DNA of 13,123 nucleotides from Thermoplasmata archaeon (lineage in GTDB: Archaea > Thermoplasmatota > E2 > UBA202 > DSCA01). The position numbers and the translations under genes were made by a program. The stretch covers positions 1 through 13,123 of the forward strand of contig JAGGSL010000122.1 of the NCBI GenBank assembly GCA_021159125.1. Reading direction: 5' to 3'. Below, piece by piece: positions 6,334 to 13,088 of this stretch. How positions within the stretch are numbered: the first letter of the stretch is position 1; the number at the start of each line of letters is the position of its first letter. Under the pieces are notes generated by a model. That model saw only the letters and a list, made by a program, of their open reading frames with translations. It had not been told where the DNA came from and made no database searches.

Positions 6334-7337
6334 AGAATCTGGTCAAATTCATAGTTTTCCCATTCTCTTTCTCCCACCAAAATCTCGAATTCTATGGGGG
6401 TAAGTACAGGTTTTTTATAACTGGCAGAATCATCCATTGCTATCCTGGGGCATGAAGTGGAGACATAAAAATCCAAATTCATGTAGTCAAGCCTATCAGG
6501 GGAGAGGTTGTTTGAGGAGATAAGATAAGCGCTCATTCCCTTTCCTTCAGCAAGTTTTTTCATTTCATGCGCAAGTTCCACTCTTTTCTGTCCCAACTTT
6601 TCTCCTATGATTATGCCCACTCTATTTTTGCCCATTGAGTTTGAGATGAGGGCATATCTCTTTTTCATTACCTTTTCCTTCATTTCTCTTATTTCGTCTT
6701 TCATTGCTCTGTCCTGGGACGGGTCGGCTATTACGACGGGTTTTTTTGATGAAAGAGATAAACCGAGAGGATGGAAGAATCCGTCTCCCACATACAAAAA
6801 GGAATCAATACTGCCTGCTATCGATGTGCCTGCTGTCAGATCGCAGCCCAGTATCTGGCCGTCATATGCTGTCCTTCTGCTTTTTTTACCCACCACGGCT
6901 GCAAAACCATGTTCTTCCAGAATTTTTATGCATTTTTTTATCTGATGTAGGTATGGGGTTATACTCACGACTCCTATTTTTCCCCCCTCAAGCAGCGGTA
7001 TTGCTTTTTTTACCGCTTTTGATGCATCAAATTTTGAATGGATTTCAAGAAATGATGTTTCCACAGGATATTTTTTTCGAAGATAAGGCATTTCAGCTTC
7101 TCCCACATATATTATCTTATCTATTCCCATGCCGTCAATTCCGTCACAAAAATCGCATGCCCCGTAGCAGGGATTGGCAGAGATTATGGTTTCTATGCCC
7201 ATTGACGAAAGAAAGTCAGAGATTTCTGTTGACAGGCTGTACAGCCCGTCAGGCATTTTTACCAAAATTTTTTTGGAACCGTCTGCAATATTCCTCAGCT
7301 TTTCGAAATCAACTATGCTTGATTTTGACTTTTCCAT
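6330..7337 (-). CDS. dph2: 2-(3-amino-3-carboxypropyl)histidine synthase, diphthamide biosynthesis Dph2
   Basis: The 335-residue protein is the archaeal Dph2. It transfers the 3-amino-3-carboxypropyl group of SAM to the histidine of elongation factor 2, the first step to diphthamide, by a non-canonical [4Fe-4S] radical mechanism. The substrate-side strand VKMPDGLYS (26-34) is followed by PCYGACDFCD (56-65). Three cysteines at Cys61, Cys165 (ILGCDLTAG) and Cys296 (TSCPRIAMDD) match the spacing of the three cluster ligands of the Pyrococcus enzyme, one per domain. Further cysteines at 57, 64 and 136 are extra. Length is typical. ATG 7337 lies 29 bases inside hpt, with a weak GTGA immediately before it, so translation is probably coupled to hpt. 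It is the last gene of the operon and shares four bases with the convergent stop at 6331-6333. Confidence 0.93.
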   Translation of the reverse strand: MEKSKSSIVDFEKLRNIADGSKKILVKMPDGLYSLSTEISDFLSSMGIETIISANPCYGACDFCDGIDGMGIDKIIYVGEAEMPYLRKKYPVETSFLEIHSKFDASKAVKKAIPLLEGGKIGVVSITPYLHQIKKCIKILEEHGFAAVVGKKSRRTAYDGQILGCDLTAGTSIAGSIDSFLYVGDGFFHPLGLSLSSKKPVVIADPSQDRAMKDEIREMKEKVMKKRYALISNSMGKNRVGIIIGEKLGQKRVELAHEMKKLAEGKGMSAYLISSNNLSPDRLDYMNLDFYVSTSCPRIAMDDSASYKKPVLTPIEFEILVGEREWENYEFDQIL

Positions 7338-7851
7338 TCACTTCGATATCAACTACGGTATTTATATGCATCCCTATTTTTCCTTCTATCTCCTTTAGAT
7401 TTCCCTTGTTCACGGCTATGAATATACCTTTTATTTTGACTCCCATTTCCTTCAATGCAGAAACAACTGCGACGAGTGTTCCTCCTGTGCTGACAACATC
7501 ATCAACAATAACAACTTCATCTCCTTTCTCAATTCCATTTATGAAAAGGTTTGAGGACGAGTAGCCGGTAACCTGCTTAACAGACACCTCCCCGGGAAGC
7601 CCATAGCTTCTCTTCCTTATTATCGTGAACGGTATCCCGGTTTTGAGAGAAAGGGCTGTGGCTATTGGTATTCCCATCGCTTCCATTGTCACAATTCTTT
7701 TGCATTGCGGAATATTCATTTTATTGATAACCTCTTCCAGAAGTGACGGTTCAATGTACGGTATCCCGTCTGTTATGGGATGTATGACATAATTGTAGTC
7801 CCCCTTCTTTATTATTGGCGCATTTTTCAAACTCTCCTCGATTTTGCTCAT
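7309..7851 (-). CDS. hpt: Archaeal hypoxanthine/guanine phosphoribosyltransferase
   Basis: The 180-residue protein fits the archaeal Hpt family, which joins hypoxanthine or guanine to PRPP to make IMP or GMP in purine salvage. The PRPP loop is VVIVDDVVSTGGT (113-125). Other family segments are IVTMEAMGIPIATALSLKTG (53-72), the flexible-loop region IIRKRSYGLPGE (77-88) and a C-terminal VDIEVNGKVKI strand. The fold is that of adenine phosphoribosyltransferase, so adenine use or a regulatory PRT of the GfcR type cannot be excluded by eye, but there is no DNA-binding extension. ATG 7851 overlaps the mfnA stop as ATGA and has GGTGG (7856-7860) four bases before it. It belongs to the cofactor/nucleotide operon, and dph2 starts inside its last ten codons. 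Confidence 0.88.
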   Translation of the reverse strand: MSKIEESLKNAPIIKKGDYNYVIHPITDGIPYIEPSLLEEVINKMNIPQCKRIVTMEAMGIPIATALSLKTGIPFTIIRKRSYGLPGEVSVKQVTGYSSSNLFINGIEKGDEVVIVDDVVSTGGTLVAVVSALKEMGVKIKGIFIAVNKGNLKEIEGKIGMHINTVVDIEVNGKVKIKHS

Positions 7852-8966
7852 GAAACCACCGATTTGAAATCTTTAACAAATTCCCCTATTAATCTCTTTT
7901 TCACATGGGGCATAAAAACAATTCTTATAAATCCGTTCTCTTCATCAACGCCCACCTTCCATCCAATAGCAGAGAGCTTTTCTGCGATTTTCCCTGCATC
8001 TTTCACTTTCACCCCTATCAAATTTGTCTCCGGCTTTACAACTAATTCAAATCCTTCCTCGGTCAGCTTTTTTTCCGCATATGCAGTTGCAGCCATACAT
8101 CTTTTGACAACATCCATATATCCTTCTTTCCCCAGATATTTCATGACGGCATATGTCGCCGCCGCCGAAGCCCCGGGCCGTGTCCCGAGTAGGGACATCT
8201 GCTTTCTTGTATGGGTGCATGCAGATTCTACAGATATAACATCCAGCCATTCTCTTTTCCTGAGCAAAAGAACCCCTGATGGTATGACGGACATCCCCAT
8301 TTTATGCGGGTCTACGGATATGCTGCTGACACCGTTTACCTCAAAATCAAATTTTTTCTTTGTATAACCCATTTCTTGCAGGAATGGAATCACAAATCCC
8401 CCGAATGCGGCATCCACATGAAAAAAAACATCTTTTTCCTCGCATATTTCTCCCATTTCCTCTATCGGGTCAATAAGCCCGAGGTTTGTTGTGCCTGCTA
8501 TGCCGACAACACATGCGGTATCCCTGCTTATCGCCTTTCTCAGCATTTCAGCATCTGCCACATAATTCTTTGATGGCAGTACCTTTATTTTTAGCCCCAT
8601 GAGAGAAGATGCCTTTACAAATGAGAAATGTGCAGATTCGGATACAATTACCTCCCTCTTTCCGCTCATTTTCTTCGAAATCCACAAAGCTGTTAGATTT
8701 GATTCTGTCCCCCCGGACGTCATCCTCCCCCCCATGCTTTCAGGGGCATGAAGCATGCTGCCAATCATTTTTATGACTCTGTCTTCTATTTCTTTAGTTC
8801 CCGGAAACAGCCCAGGGTCGCCAAGGTTTGTTTCAATGAACATTCTGTATGCTTTTACAGCTATGGGGTGGGGGCGGGTGCACATGGAGCCGAGAATGCG
8901 CCCTGACGAAAATGTCAGGTCTTTTGAACGGGCTTTCTTCAGCTCCTCGATAATTTTTTCTTTCAT
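7848..8966 (-). CDS. mfnA: MfnA-type PLP decarboxylase (L-aspartate / L-tyrosine)
   Basis: The 372-residue protein is a group II PLP decarboxylase of the archaeal MfnA family. Visible motifs are the N-terminal TRPHPIA (30-36), TSGGTESN (83-90), SAHFS with the ring-stacking His113 (111-115), HVDAAFGG with the PLP-nitrogen Asp185 (183-190), and SVDPHKMG with the PLP lysine Lys222 (217-224). In methanogens the enzyme makes tyramine for methanofuran; in Thermococcales it decarboxylates aspartate to beta-alanine for coenzyme A. No other methanogenesis gene is in view, so the beta-alanine role is the better guess, by inference. ATG 8966 shares one base with the JAMM stop (TGATG). Upstream in-frame codons to 9020 would overlap that gene further and lack conserved sequence. 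Confidence 0.9.
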   Translation of the reverse strand: MKEKIIEELKKARSKDLTFSSGRILGSMCTRPHPIAVKAYRMFIETNLGDPGLFPGTKEIEDRVIKMIGSMLHAPESMGGRMTSGGTESNLTALWISKKMSGKREVIVSESAHFSFVKASSLMGLKIKVLPSKNYVADAEMLRKAISRDTACVVGIAGTTNLGLIDPIEEMGEICEEKDVFFHVDAAFGGFVIPFLQEMGYTKKKFDFEVNGVSSISVDPHKMGMSVIPSGVLLLRKREWLDVISVESACTHTRKQMSLLGTRPGASAAATYAVMKYLGKEGYMDVVKRCMAATAYAEKKLTEEGFELVVKPETNLIGVKVKDAGKIAEKLSAIGWKVGVDEENGFIRIVFMPHVKKRLIGEFVKDFKSVVS

Positions 8967-9346
8967 CACTGTACCACTTCGAGTTCTATACTCTCTCCTC
9001 TGAAGTTGTATGCCCTCCATGAGCTGTCATCATAGGGCATTGCCATTATTATGTGAACCCTGCCGTATTTCTCAAATAAATGCAGGTCTGCTTCCGAAGG
9101 TGTCGGAAACGGGGACGGATGGGAATGGACGGTTCCGACAATTGAATAATCGATAGGCATCATATATAATCTGAAGATTGCATGCGAATCCCCTGATATT
9201 GTTCCCGGCAATAAAACAACTTCAGATATTATACTTTTATCATCGCCGACTGACAGCATGCCGGCAAATTCTCTTGGATGAACAGATTTTGCGCTTTCTT
9301 TTATGAGGTCTATGCAGCTTCTTTCAATTCCCCTTATTTTTTCCAT
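8966..9346 (-). CDS. Minimal JAMM/MPN+ metalloprotease (Mov34/JAB family)
   Basis: The 126-residue protein is little more than one JAMM domain. Glu26 (in REFAGML) is the upstream catalytic acid, and VHSHPSPFPTPSEADLHLF (73-91) holds the zinc motif HxHP...S..D: His74, His76, Ser84 and Asp87. All catalytic residues are intact. Archaeal relatives include desampylases that remove ubiquitin-like SAMP proteins from targets; other single-domain members act on sulphur-carrier proteins. Which substrate applies here is not shown by the sequence. ATG 9346 lies 23 bases inside nadK and has a GAGGG Shine-Dalgarno match about 8 bases before it. There is no signal peptide, so it acts in the cytoplasm. Confidence 0.85.
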   Translation of the reverse strand: MEKIRGIERSCIDLIKESAKSVHPREFAGMLSVGDDKSIISEVVLLPGTISGDSHAIFRLYMMPIDYSIVGTVHSHPSPFPTPSEADLHLFEKYGRVHIIMAMPYDDSSWRAYNFRGESIELEVVQ

Positions 9347-10160
9347 CTTTTGCCCTCTTTACGCTGAATGACAGCATTTCATAGACCCTCCTGTAAAAAT
9401 CTTCCTCCAGGCGGATAAAGGGTGATTTTTTTTCCGAGAGGGACAAAATTATCTCATCGCCTTTTGATAACATGCCTGCACGTATTCCGTCTACAATCAC
9501 CTTTGCACTTTTTTCTCTCATCACTTTCACTTCCAATTTTTTGTTATCTGGAATGACGAGAGGGGACGATATATGTCTGAAAGGTGCTATCGGGGCAACG
9601 ATAAATGCTCCTATGGATGGGTCAACTATTGGTCCTCCAACAGATAGCGAATAGCTTGTAGAGCCAGTGGGTGTCGATATTATTATGCCATCTCCGTCAA
9701 CATCTTCTGTGGGTATTCCGTCGACAATAAGTTCGAGCGAGAGGATTTTTCCCACATTTGATACATGGATAGTAACTTCATTTGTTGCATCCGGCAATCT
9801 CTCGCCGTTCAATACTGCTTTTATTCTCTTCCTTTCATCTATGATATACTCCCCATCAAGCACTTTTTTCATTCCTTCGACAGCATAATCTGGCTCAGTT
9901 TCTGCTAAAAATCCAACTGAACCTGTGTTTATCGTGAATATGGGCTTTGTTGTATACCTCAGAACCATGAGTATGGTGCCGTCCCCGCCTACGACTACAA
10001 TCTTATCTGCGTTTTCTCCTATTTCTTTTATTGTGTGTCCTGGCTTGGCGAGATATGAGGCTATCTTCTTTTCCAGCATCGCATCTCCTATAAGTTCATA
10101 TATCTCTTTCCCGATTGAGAGGGATTTTTTGTCAGGCTTACAAACCAGTCCCCACTTCAT
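9324..10160 (-). CDS. nadK: NAD kinase
   Basis: The 278-residue protein phosphorylates NAD with ATP or polyphosphate to give NADP. It shows the diagnostic GGDGT (58-62, Asp60 catalytic), INTGSVGFLAE (77-87), the NE pair (Asn127-Glu128 in ATNEVTI), and the Gly-rich GDGIIISTPTGSTSYSLS stretch (156-173) followed by GGPIV. Length is normal for archaeal NAD kinase. ATG 10160 overlaps the upstream phosphatase stop as ATGA and has a strong Shine-Dalgarno site, GGAGGGGAT. The order phosphatase then kinase is the domain order of the fused NADP phosphatase/NAD kinase of Methanocaldococcus jannaschii, so the two products may work on the same NAD/NADP pool. The C-terminal 20 residues are basic and overlap the JAMM gene. 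Confidence 0.94.
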   Translation of the reverse strand: MKWGLVCKPDKKSLSIGKEIYELIGDAMLEKKIASYLAKPGHTIKEIGENADKIVVVGGDGTILMVLRYTTKPIFTINTGSVGFLAETEPDYAVEGMKKVLDGEYIIDERKRIKAVLNGERLPDATNEVTIHVSNVGKILSLELIVDGIPTEDVDGDGIIISTPTGSTSYSLSVGGPIVDPSIGAFIVAPIAPFRHISSPLVIPDNKKLEVKVMREKSAKVIVDGIRAGMLSKGDEIILSLSEKKSPFIRLEEDFYRRVYEMLSFSVKRAKDGKNKGN

Positions 10161-10933
10161 AGTATCCCCTCCAGGAATTCCTCACTTGAAACAGCAATAA
10201 CGCTGCTCCTCTCTTTGAGATTCAGTCCGGTATCAAGAAGCTTTCCCCTGATATCAAACACCTCCCCGCCTGCCTCTCTGACAATCAGCGTCGAAGCAGC
10301 AAAATCCGTGACTCTGAGGTAATCATTTCCCTGTATGTATGCATGAATCGAGCCAGACGCAATAAGGCACATCTCAAGTGCAGCGGCACCTAAAGAGCGG
10401 ATGTTCAGTCTGTTGATATTGAGAAGGTTGAACATCCTGTTATTCCCTGATTTTCCCAGGGCAAGAGAGAATATTGGCTCGTTGGATGTTTTCTCAACCT
10501 CTATTTTACTTCCGTTGAGAAACGCTCCTTTTCCTTTTTCAGCAGTGTATGTGTCTCCTGTGAGCAGGTTTCTTACCAGGGCATACTTTACATCGCTCAA
10601 TTTTTCCTTCCCTATTGCAATTGACGTGCAGTAGAAAGGTATTCCATGGACCGCATTTCTCGTGCCATCCACAGGGTCGATGACCATAGTATATTCACAA
10701 CCATAATCTACAAATCCTGCTTCTTCGGAAAGCACATTCATTTTTTTGCTAACAGTTGACAATGCAATATCCTCTGCAATTTTGTCTATTCGCTGGGTGG
10801 GTGTGCCGTCTGCTCCCATATAAAGTTCCTGTGACAGCTGTCTGAAATTTTTTTGTTTTTCTTCCCTGACTCTATCTTCTATGCCCTCTGCAATTTTCAT
10901 GCATATTTCTTTTAGCTCTTCTATTTCCGACAT
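10157..10933 (-). CDS. suhB: Inositol-monophosphatase/FBPase-family phosphatase, possible NADP phosphatase
   Basis: The 258-residue protein has the Mg-dependent, lithium-sensitive sugar phosphatase fold. Motifs are GADGTPTQRID (40-50), VLSEEAG with metal-binding Glu70 (67-73), the signature DPVDGTRN with Asp86 and Asp89 (86-93), and the third metal Asp210 in VTDFAAS (208-214), where the usual Trp of WDxAA is Thr. Archaeal homologues hydrolyse inositol-1-phosphate and fructose-1,6-bisphosphate (MJ0109 type) or NADP (MJ0917 N-terminal half). The four-base overlap with nadK favours a link to NADP, by inference. It is the first gene of the six-gene operon; ATG 10933 lies 29 bases after a TATA-like box, giving a nearly leaderless transcript. 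Confidence 0.88.
   Translation of the reverse strand: MSEIEELKEICMKIAEGIEDRVREEKQKNFRQLSQELYMGADGTPTQRIDKIAEDIALSTVSKKMNVLSEEAGFVDYGCEYTMVIDPVDGTRNAVHGIPFYCTSIAIGKEKLSDVKYALVRNLLTGDTYTAEKGKGAFLNGSKIEVEKTSNEPIFSLALGKSGNNRMFNLLNINRLNIRSLGAAALEMCLIASGSIHAYIQGNDYLRVTDFAASTLIVREAGGEVFDIRGKLLDTGLNLKERSSVIAVSSEEFLEGIL
10164..10172 (-). promoter_or_regulatory. Strong Shine-Dalgarno site for nadK
   Basis: GGAGGGGAT on the minus strand is a near-perfect anti-Shine-Dalgarno match three bases before the nadK ATG, inside the end of the phosphatase gene. It fixes the nadK start and suggests efficient re-initiation at the ATGA junction. Confidence 0.7.
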
Positions 10934-10957
10934 TTTACAAATGAGTAAGCTTTTTTT

Positions 10958-10966
10958 GATATAAAG
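10958..10966 (-). promoter_or_regulatory. TATA-like promoter of the six-gene operon
   Basis: CTTTATATC on the minus strand, followed by seven A's, is centred 29 bases upstream of ATG 10933. It is the only good TATA-like element in the 65-base gap after the cyclophilin gene, and no clear T-tract terminator stops transcription from that gene, so some readthrough is possible. Confidence 0.6.
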
Positions 10967-10998
10967 AGATATTGGAATAAGCAGCCGTCTTTCCTTCC

Positions 10999-12399
10999 TT
11001 ATGTCAGAACTGCTGCATGTTCTATGATAACCTCGTCAACAGGCCAGTCCTGCATGCCATGTTTTGTGGTCGTTTCCACAGAGGCGATTGCTCTCACGAC
11101 TTCCATGCCCTCTATGACTTTTCCGAATGCTGCATATTGCCCGTCCAGATAGTGCTGCGCTCCATCGCATATGAAAAACTGGCTTGTGGCGCTGTTCGGG
11201 TCAGATGTTCTTGCCATTGATATGGCGCCGTCGACGTGTGTCACATCAGGATTTGTCTCCAGAGGAATGGGACCGTAAGGACTCTCTTTATACGTTCCGT
11301 TAGGATAGAAGCCGCCTCCCTGAATGACGAAGTCGTCTATGACACGGTGGAAAACAAGCCCGTCGTAGAATCCGCTTTCCACGAGCTTTTCAAAATTTTG
11401 GGAAGTGATGGGCATTTTGTCCTTGTAAATTTCTATCATTATGGTTCCCATTGACGTGTTCATCACAACAACGGGGTTTTTCACTATTTCGTATGGCTTG
11501 CTTACCGGCCGGAGATCGAAATTCGGCCACGGAAATATCCACCATCTTCCCACAATGATTTTCGGGAACAGAGTGCTGCTACCCCAGTAATTGCCGCTCC
11601 AGTGATTCTGTGAAAACGGCGATTCGTACAAACTGAAGAAAAAGGTTGCATGATTTGCATTGCCTGGAAAGTTATTGCCCTCCACCGCCGTGCCGCGAGA
11701 GTGCCACAGTGTTATGTTCTCTATGTTGTTGTGAAATATGGAGTTTCCGTATCCCGAATCTATCCATATGCCCTCGTCATTGCCGGATATGTTGCTGTAG
11801 ATGACCAGATTGTTCTCCGAACCTTCAAAATGTATACCCTCATTGTTGCGGGATATGGTACTATCATATATGACGTTGTTATTGCCAGTATAGGCAAGAT
11901 AAATCCCTATGCTGCAGTCGGTGATTTCTGCATCCGATATGATGTTGCACCCAGAGAGCACATGTATACCAAAAGAATACCTTGAAACGGTGATATCAGA
12001 AATGCAGGTATTGCCGGAGTCTATGCTTATTCCTGTCGACCCTGTACCGCTTGCAGAGCGTATGGTGAATCCGTGCATGATGACAGATTTAGCATTAATT
12101 GAAATGTTACCATCAATGACAGTGGTATCTCTATTTTCGCCCATAATGGTAATTGACTTGTCGACCACTATGCACTCCTCATACGGCGAGGAATCGTCAT
12201 ACACAAATACGGTGTCGCCGCTGCTCGCATTATCTAGGGCCGACTGAATGGTTGTGTAATTGCCGGGACCTGAGCCGCCTACGTAGAGTATGCCACTGCT
12301 GTTATTCTCTGACGAGCCGGTGACGGAAAACATGCCATCAATTAGGAATAAAAAAATTATCACCGTGGCAAGAGTTCTTGTCCTCACATTCTTTTCCAT
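10999..12399 (-). CDS. Secreted NosD-like beta-helix protein fused to a cyclophilin-type peptidyl-prolyl isomerase
   Basis: The 466-residue protein has a signal peptide: basic MEKNVRTR, hydrophobic core about 9-20, cleavage likely near 29. A right-handed beta-helix follows at about 36-270, opening with NYTTIQSALDNASSGDTVFV (47-66) and ending at a NosD-like NHWSGNYWG (265-273). After a Trp/Pro-rich linker (285-300) comes a complete cyclophilin domain (about 308-464). FHRVIDDFVIQGGG (350-363) includes the catalytic Arg352, Phe357 and Gln360. ISMAR (393-397), SQFFI (406-410) and LDGQYAAFGKV (418-428) follow. The Trp and His of human cyclophilin A at this last site are Tyr417 and Tyr422, as in many prokaryotic forms. 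It probably assists folding or proline isomerisation of exported proteins outside the membrane. No anchor is seen. ATG 12399 directly begins the signal peptide, with a weak GGAAGAG before it. The frame is uninterrupted across the join, so the fusion is real unless the assembly is wrong. Confidence 0.88.
   Translation of the reverse strand: MEKNVRTRTLATVIIFLFLIDGMFSVTGSSENNSSGILYVGGSGPGNYTTIQSALDNASSGDTVFVYDDSSPYEECIVVDKSITIMGENRDTTVIDGNISINAKSVIMHGFTIRSASGTGSTGISIDSGNTCISDITVSRYSFGIHVLSGCNIISDAEITDCSIGIYLAYTGNNNVIYDSTISRNNEGIHFEGSENNLVIYSNISGNDEGIWIDSGYGNSIFHNNIENITLWHSRGTAVEGNNFPGNANHATFFFSLYESPFSQNHWSGNYWGSSTLFPKIIVGRWWIFPWPNFDLRPVSKPYEIVKNPVVVMNTSMGTIMIEIYKDKMPITSQNFEKLVESGFYDGLVFHRVIDDFVIQGGGFYPNGTYKESPYGPIPLETNPDVTHVDGAISMARTSDPNSATSQFFICDGAQHYLDGQYAAFGKVIEGMEVVRAIASVETTTKHGMQDWPVDEVIIEHAAVLT
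11740..11886 (-). repeat. Beta-helix coil repeats of about 23 codons
   Basis: Successive coils of the helix are visible as GNNNVIYDSTISRNNEGIHF, ENNLVIYSNISGNDEGIWI and GNSIFHNNIENIT (residues 172-230). They have the N-N/S-x-I...N-x-I...G-I/V pattern of NosD-type repeats and a period of about 23 residues. The repeat is at protein level; the DNA copies are diverged. Confidence 0.65.
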
Positions 12400-12425
12400 C
12401 TTTTCTCTTCCAATATCTGTAAATC

Positions 12426-12435
12426 GATTATAAAA
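12426..12435 (-). promoter_or_regulatory. TATA-like box of the beta-helix/cyclophilin gene
   Basis: TTTTATAATC on the minus strand is centred about 32 bases before ATG 12399, predicting a very short leader. It is divergent from, and about 30 bases away from, the candidate nitroreductase promoter in the same 82-base gap. Confidence 0.5.
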
Positions 12436-12455
12436 TTATGCACGGACGGATAAGC

Positions 12456-12464
12456 TTTTTTATT
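12456..12464 (+). promoter_or_regulatory. Candidate TATA-like box of the nitroreductase gene
   Basis: TTTTTTATT lies about 22 bases before ATG 12482, fitting a leaderless transcript. No Shine-Dalgarno match is present upstream of the ATG. The match to a TATA consensus is modest. Confidence 0.4.
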
Positions 12465-12481
12465 CCAGAGTGTTTTACCCC

Positions 12482-13087
12482 ATGGAAAACGAGGTTTTGA
12501 GATGCATAAAGGGGAGAAGGAGCATAAGGAATTATGAGAGCAATGAAATTCCAAAAGAAATCATGGAAGAAATCATTACGGCAGGGAGATATGCCCCTTC
12601 TGCGGAGAACCGCCAGCCCTGGAAGTTCATCGTTGTTACAAATCGTGAAGAGATAAAGAGATTGTCCGAAGAGACAAAAAAGCAGATAGGAAAAATACTC
12701 AAGCAGAGACGGAAATGGAAGAGGAAATACAGGGAGCTGAATGATGAGCAGACATTGATGTTTCTTCGTGCTGTTGCCTTTTCAGAAAATGATACCATAT
12801 TCCATGATGCACCTGCCGTTGTTTTTATCTTAACGGATGATGAAATATTCAATGACGAATCGTGTGCATGCGCGGCCCAGAACATGATGCTTGCAGCACA
12901 TTCGATGGGCATTGGGAGTTGCTGGATAGGTTTTGCAAAATTCATAGAAAATAGCGAGATGATGAAAGAGGCGGGCATGCCAGAGAGACATCATATTTCA
13001 GCATGCCTCACCCTCGGATATGCCAAAAGCATATCAAAGGCATCACCAAGAAAGCCAACTTCAGATGTAATAAAGTGGATTGGGTAA
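12482..13087 (+). CDS. Nitroreductase-family FMN oxidoreductase
   Basis: The 201-residue protein has the nitroreductase fold, which binds FMN at a homodimer interface and passes electrons from NAD(P)H to quinones, nitro compounds or other acceptors. Signature elements are GRRSIRNY (11-18, FMN-phosphate arginines), AGRYAPSAENRQPWKFIVV (34-52), and GIGSCWIGF (143-151), with a C-terminal ITLGY-like LTLGYAK (177-183). A long, very basic helix at about 66-84 (KKQIGKILKQRRKWKRKYRE region) is a lineage-specific insertion. The Cys-rich CACAAQNMMLA helix (128-138) is typical of the family. Physiological substrate is not predictable. ATG 12482 is preferred over GTG 12470 because the conserved N-terminus starts there and the upstream element fits leaderless expression. 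It is monocistronic and divergent from the cyclophilin fusion. Confidence 0.9.
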   Translation: MENEVLRCIKGRRSIRNYESNEIPKEIMEEIITAGRYAPSAENRQPWKFIVVTNREEIKRLSEETKKQIGKILKQRRKWKRKYRELNDEQTLMFLRAVAFSENDTIFHDAPAVVFILTDDEIFNDESCACAAQNMMLAAHSMGIGSCWIGFAKFIENSEMMKEAGMPERHHISACLTLGYAKSISKASPRKPTSDVIKWIG

Positions 13088-13088
13088 T

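Larger units (their letters stand above)
6330..10933 (-). other. Six-gene overlapping operon (phosphatase, nadK, JAMM, mfnA, hpt, dph2)
   Basis: All six genes point leftward and every junction overlaps: 4 bases at 10157-10160, 23 at 9324-9346, 1 at 8966, 4 at 7848-7851 and 29 at 7309-7337. One TATA-like box lies upstream at 10958-10966 and no internal terminator is seen. Such packing implies one transcript with translational coupling. The last stop codon overlaps the convergent surface-protein stop. Confidence 0.8.

Noticed and set aside
6704..7564. A 286-codon plus-strand open frame opposite dph2 and hpt
   Set aside because: It is antisense to two firmly recognised genes, has low-complexity Phe/Leu/Pro-rich content and no family resemblance or promoter.
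7780..8367. A 195-codon plus-strand open frame opposite mfnA
   Set aside because: It is antisense to conserved MfnA sequence including the PLP lysine region and shows no motif of its own.
10967..10998. A terminator between the cyclophilin fusion and the six-gene operon
   Set aside because: No T-tract or stable hairpin was found on the minus strand after the stop at 10999; the seven A's there are in the wrong sense.
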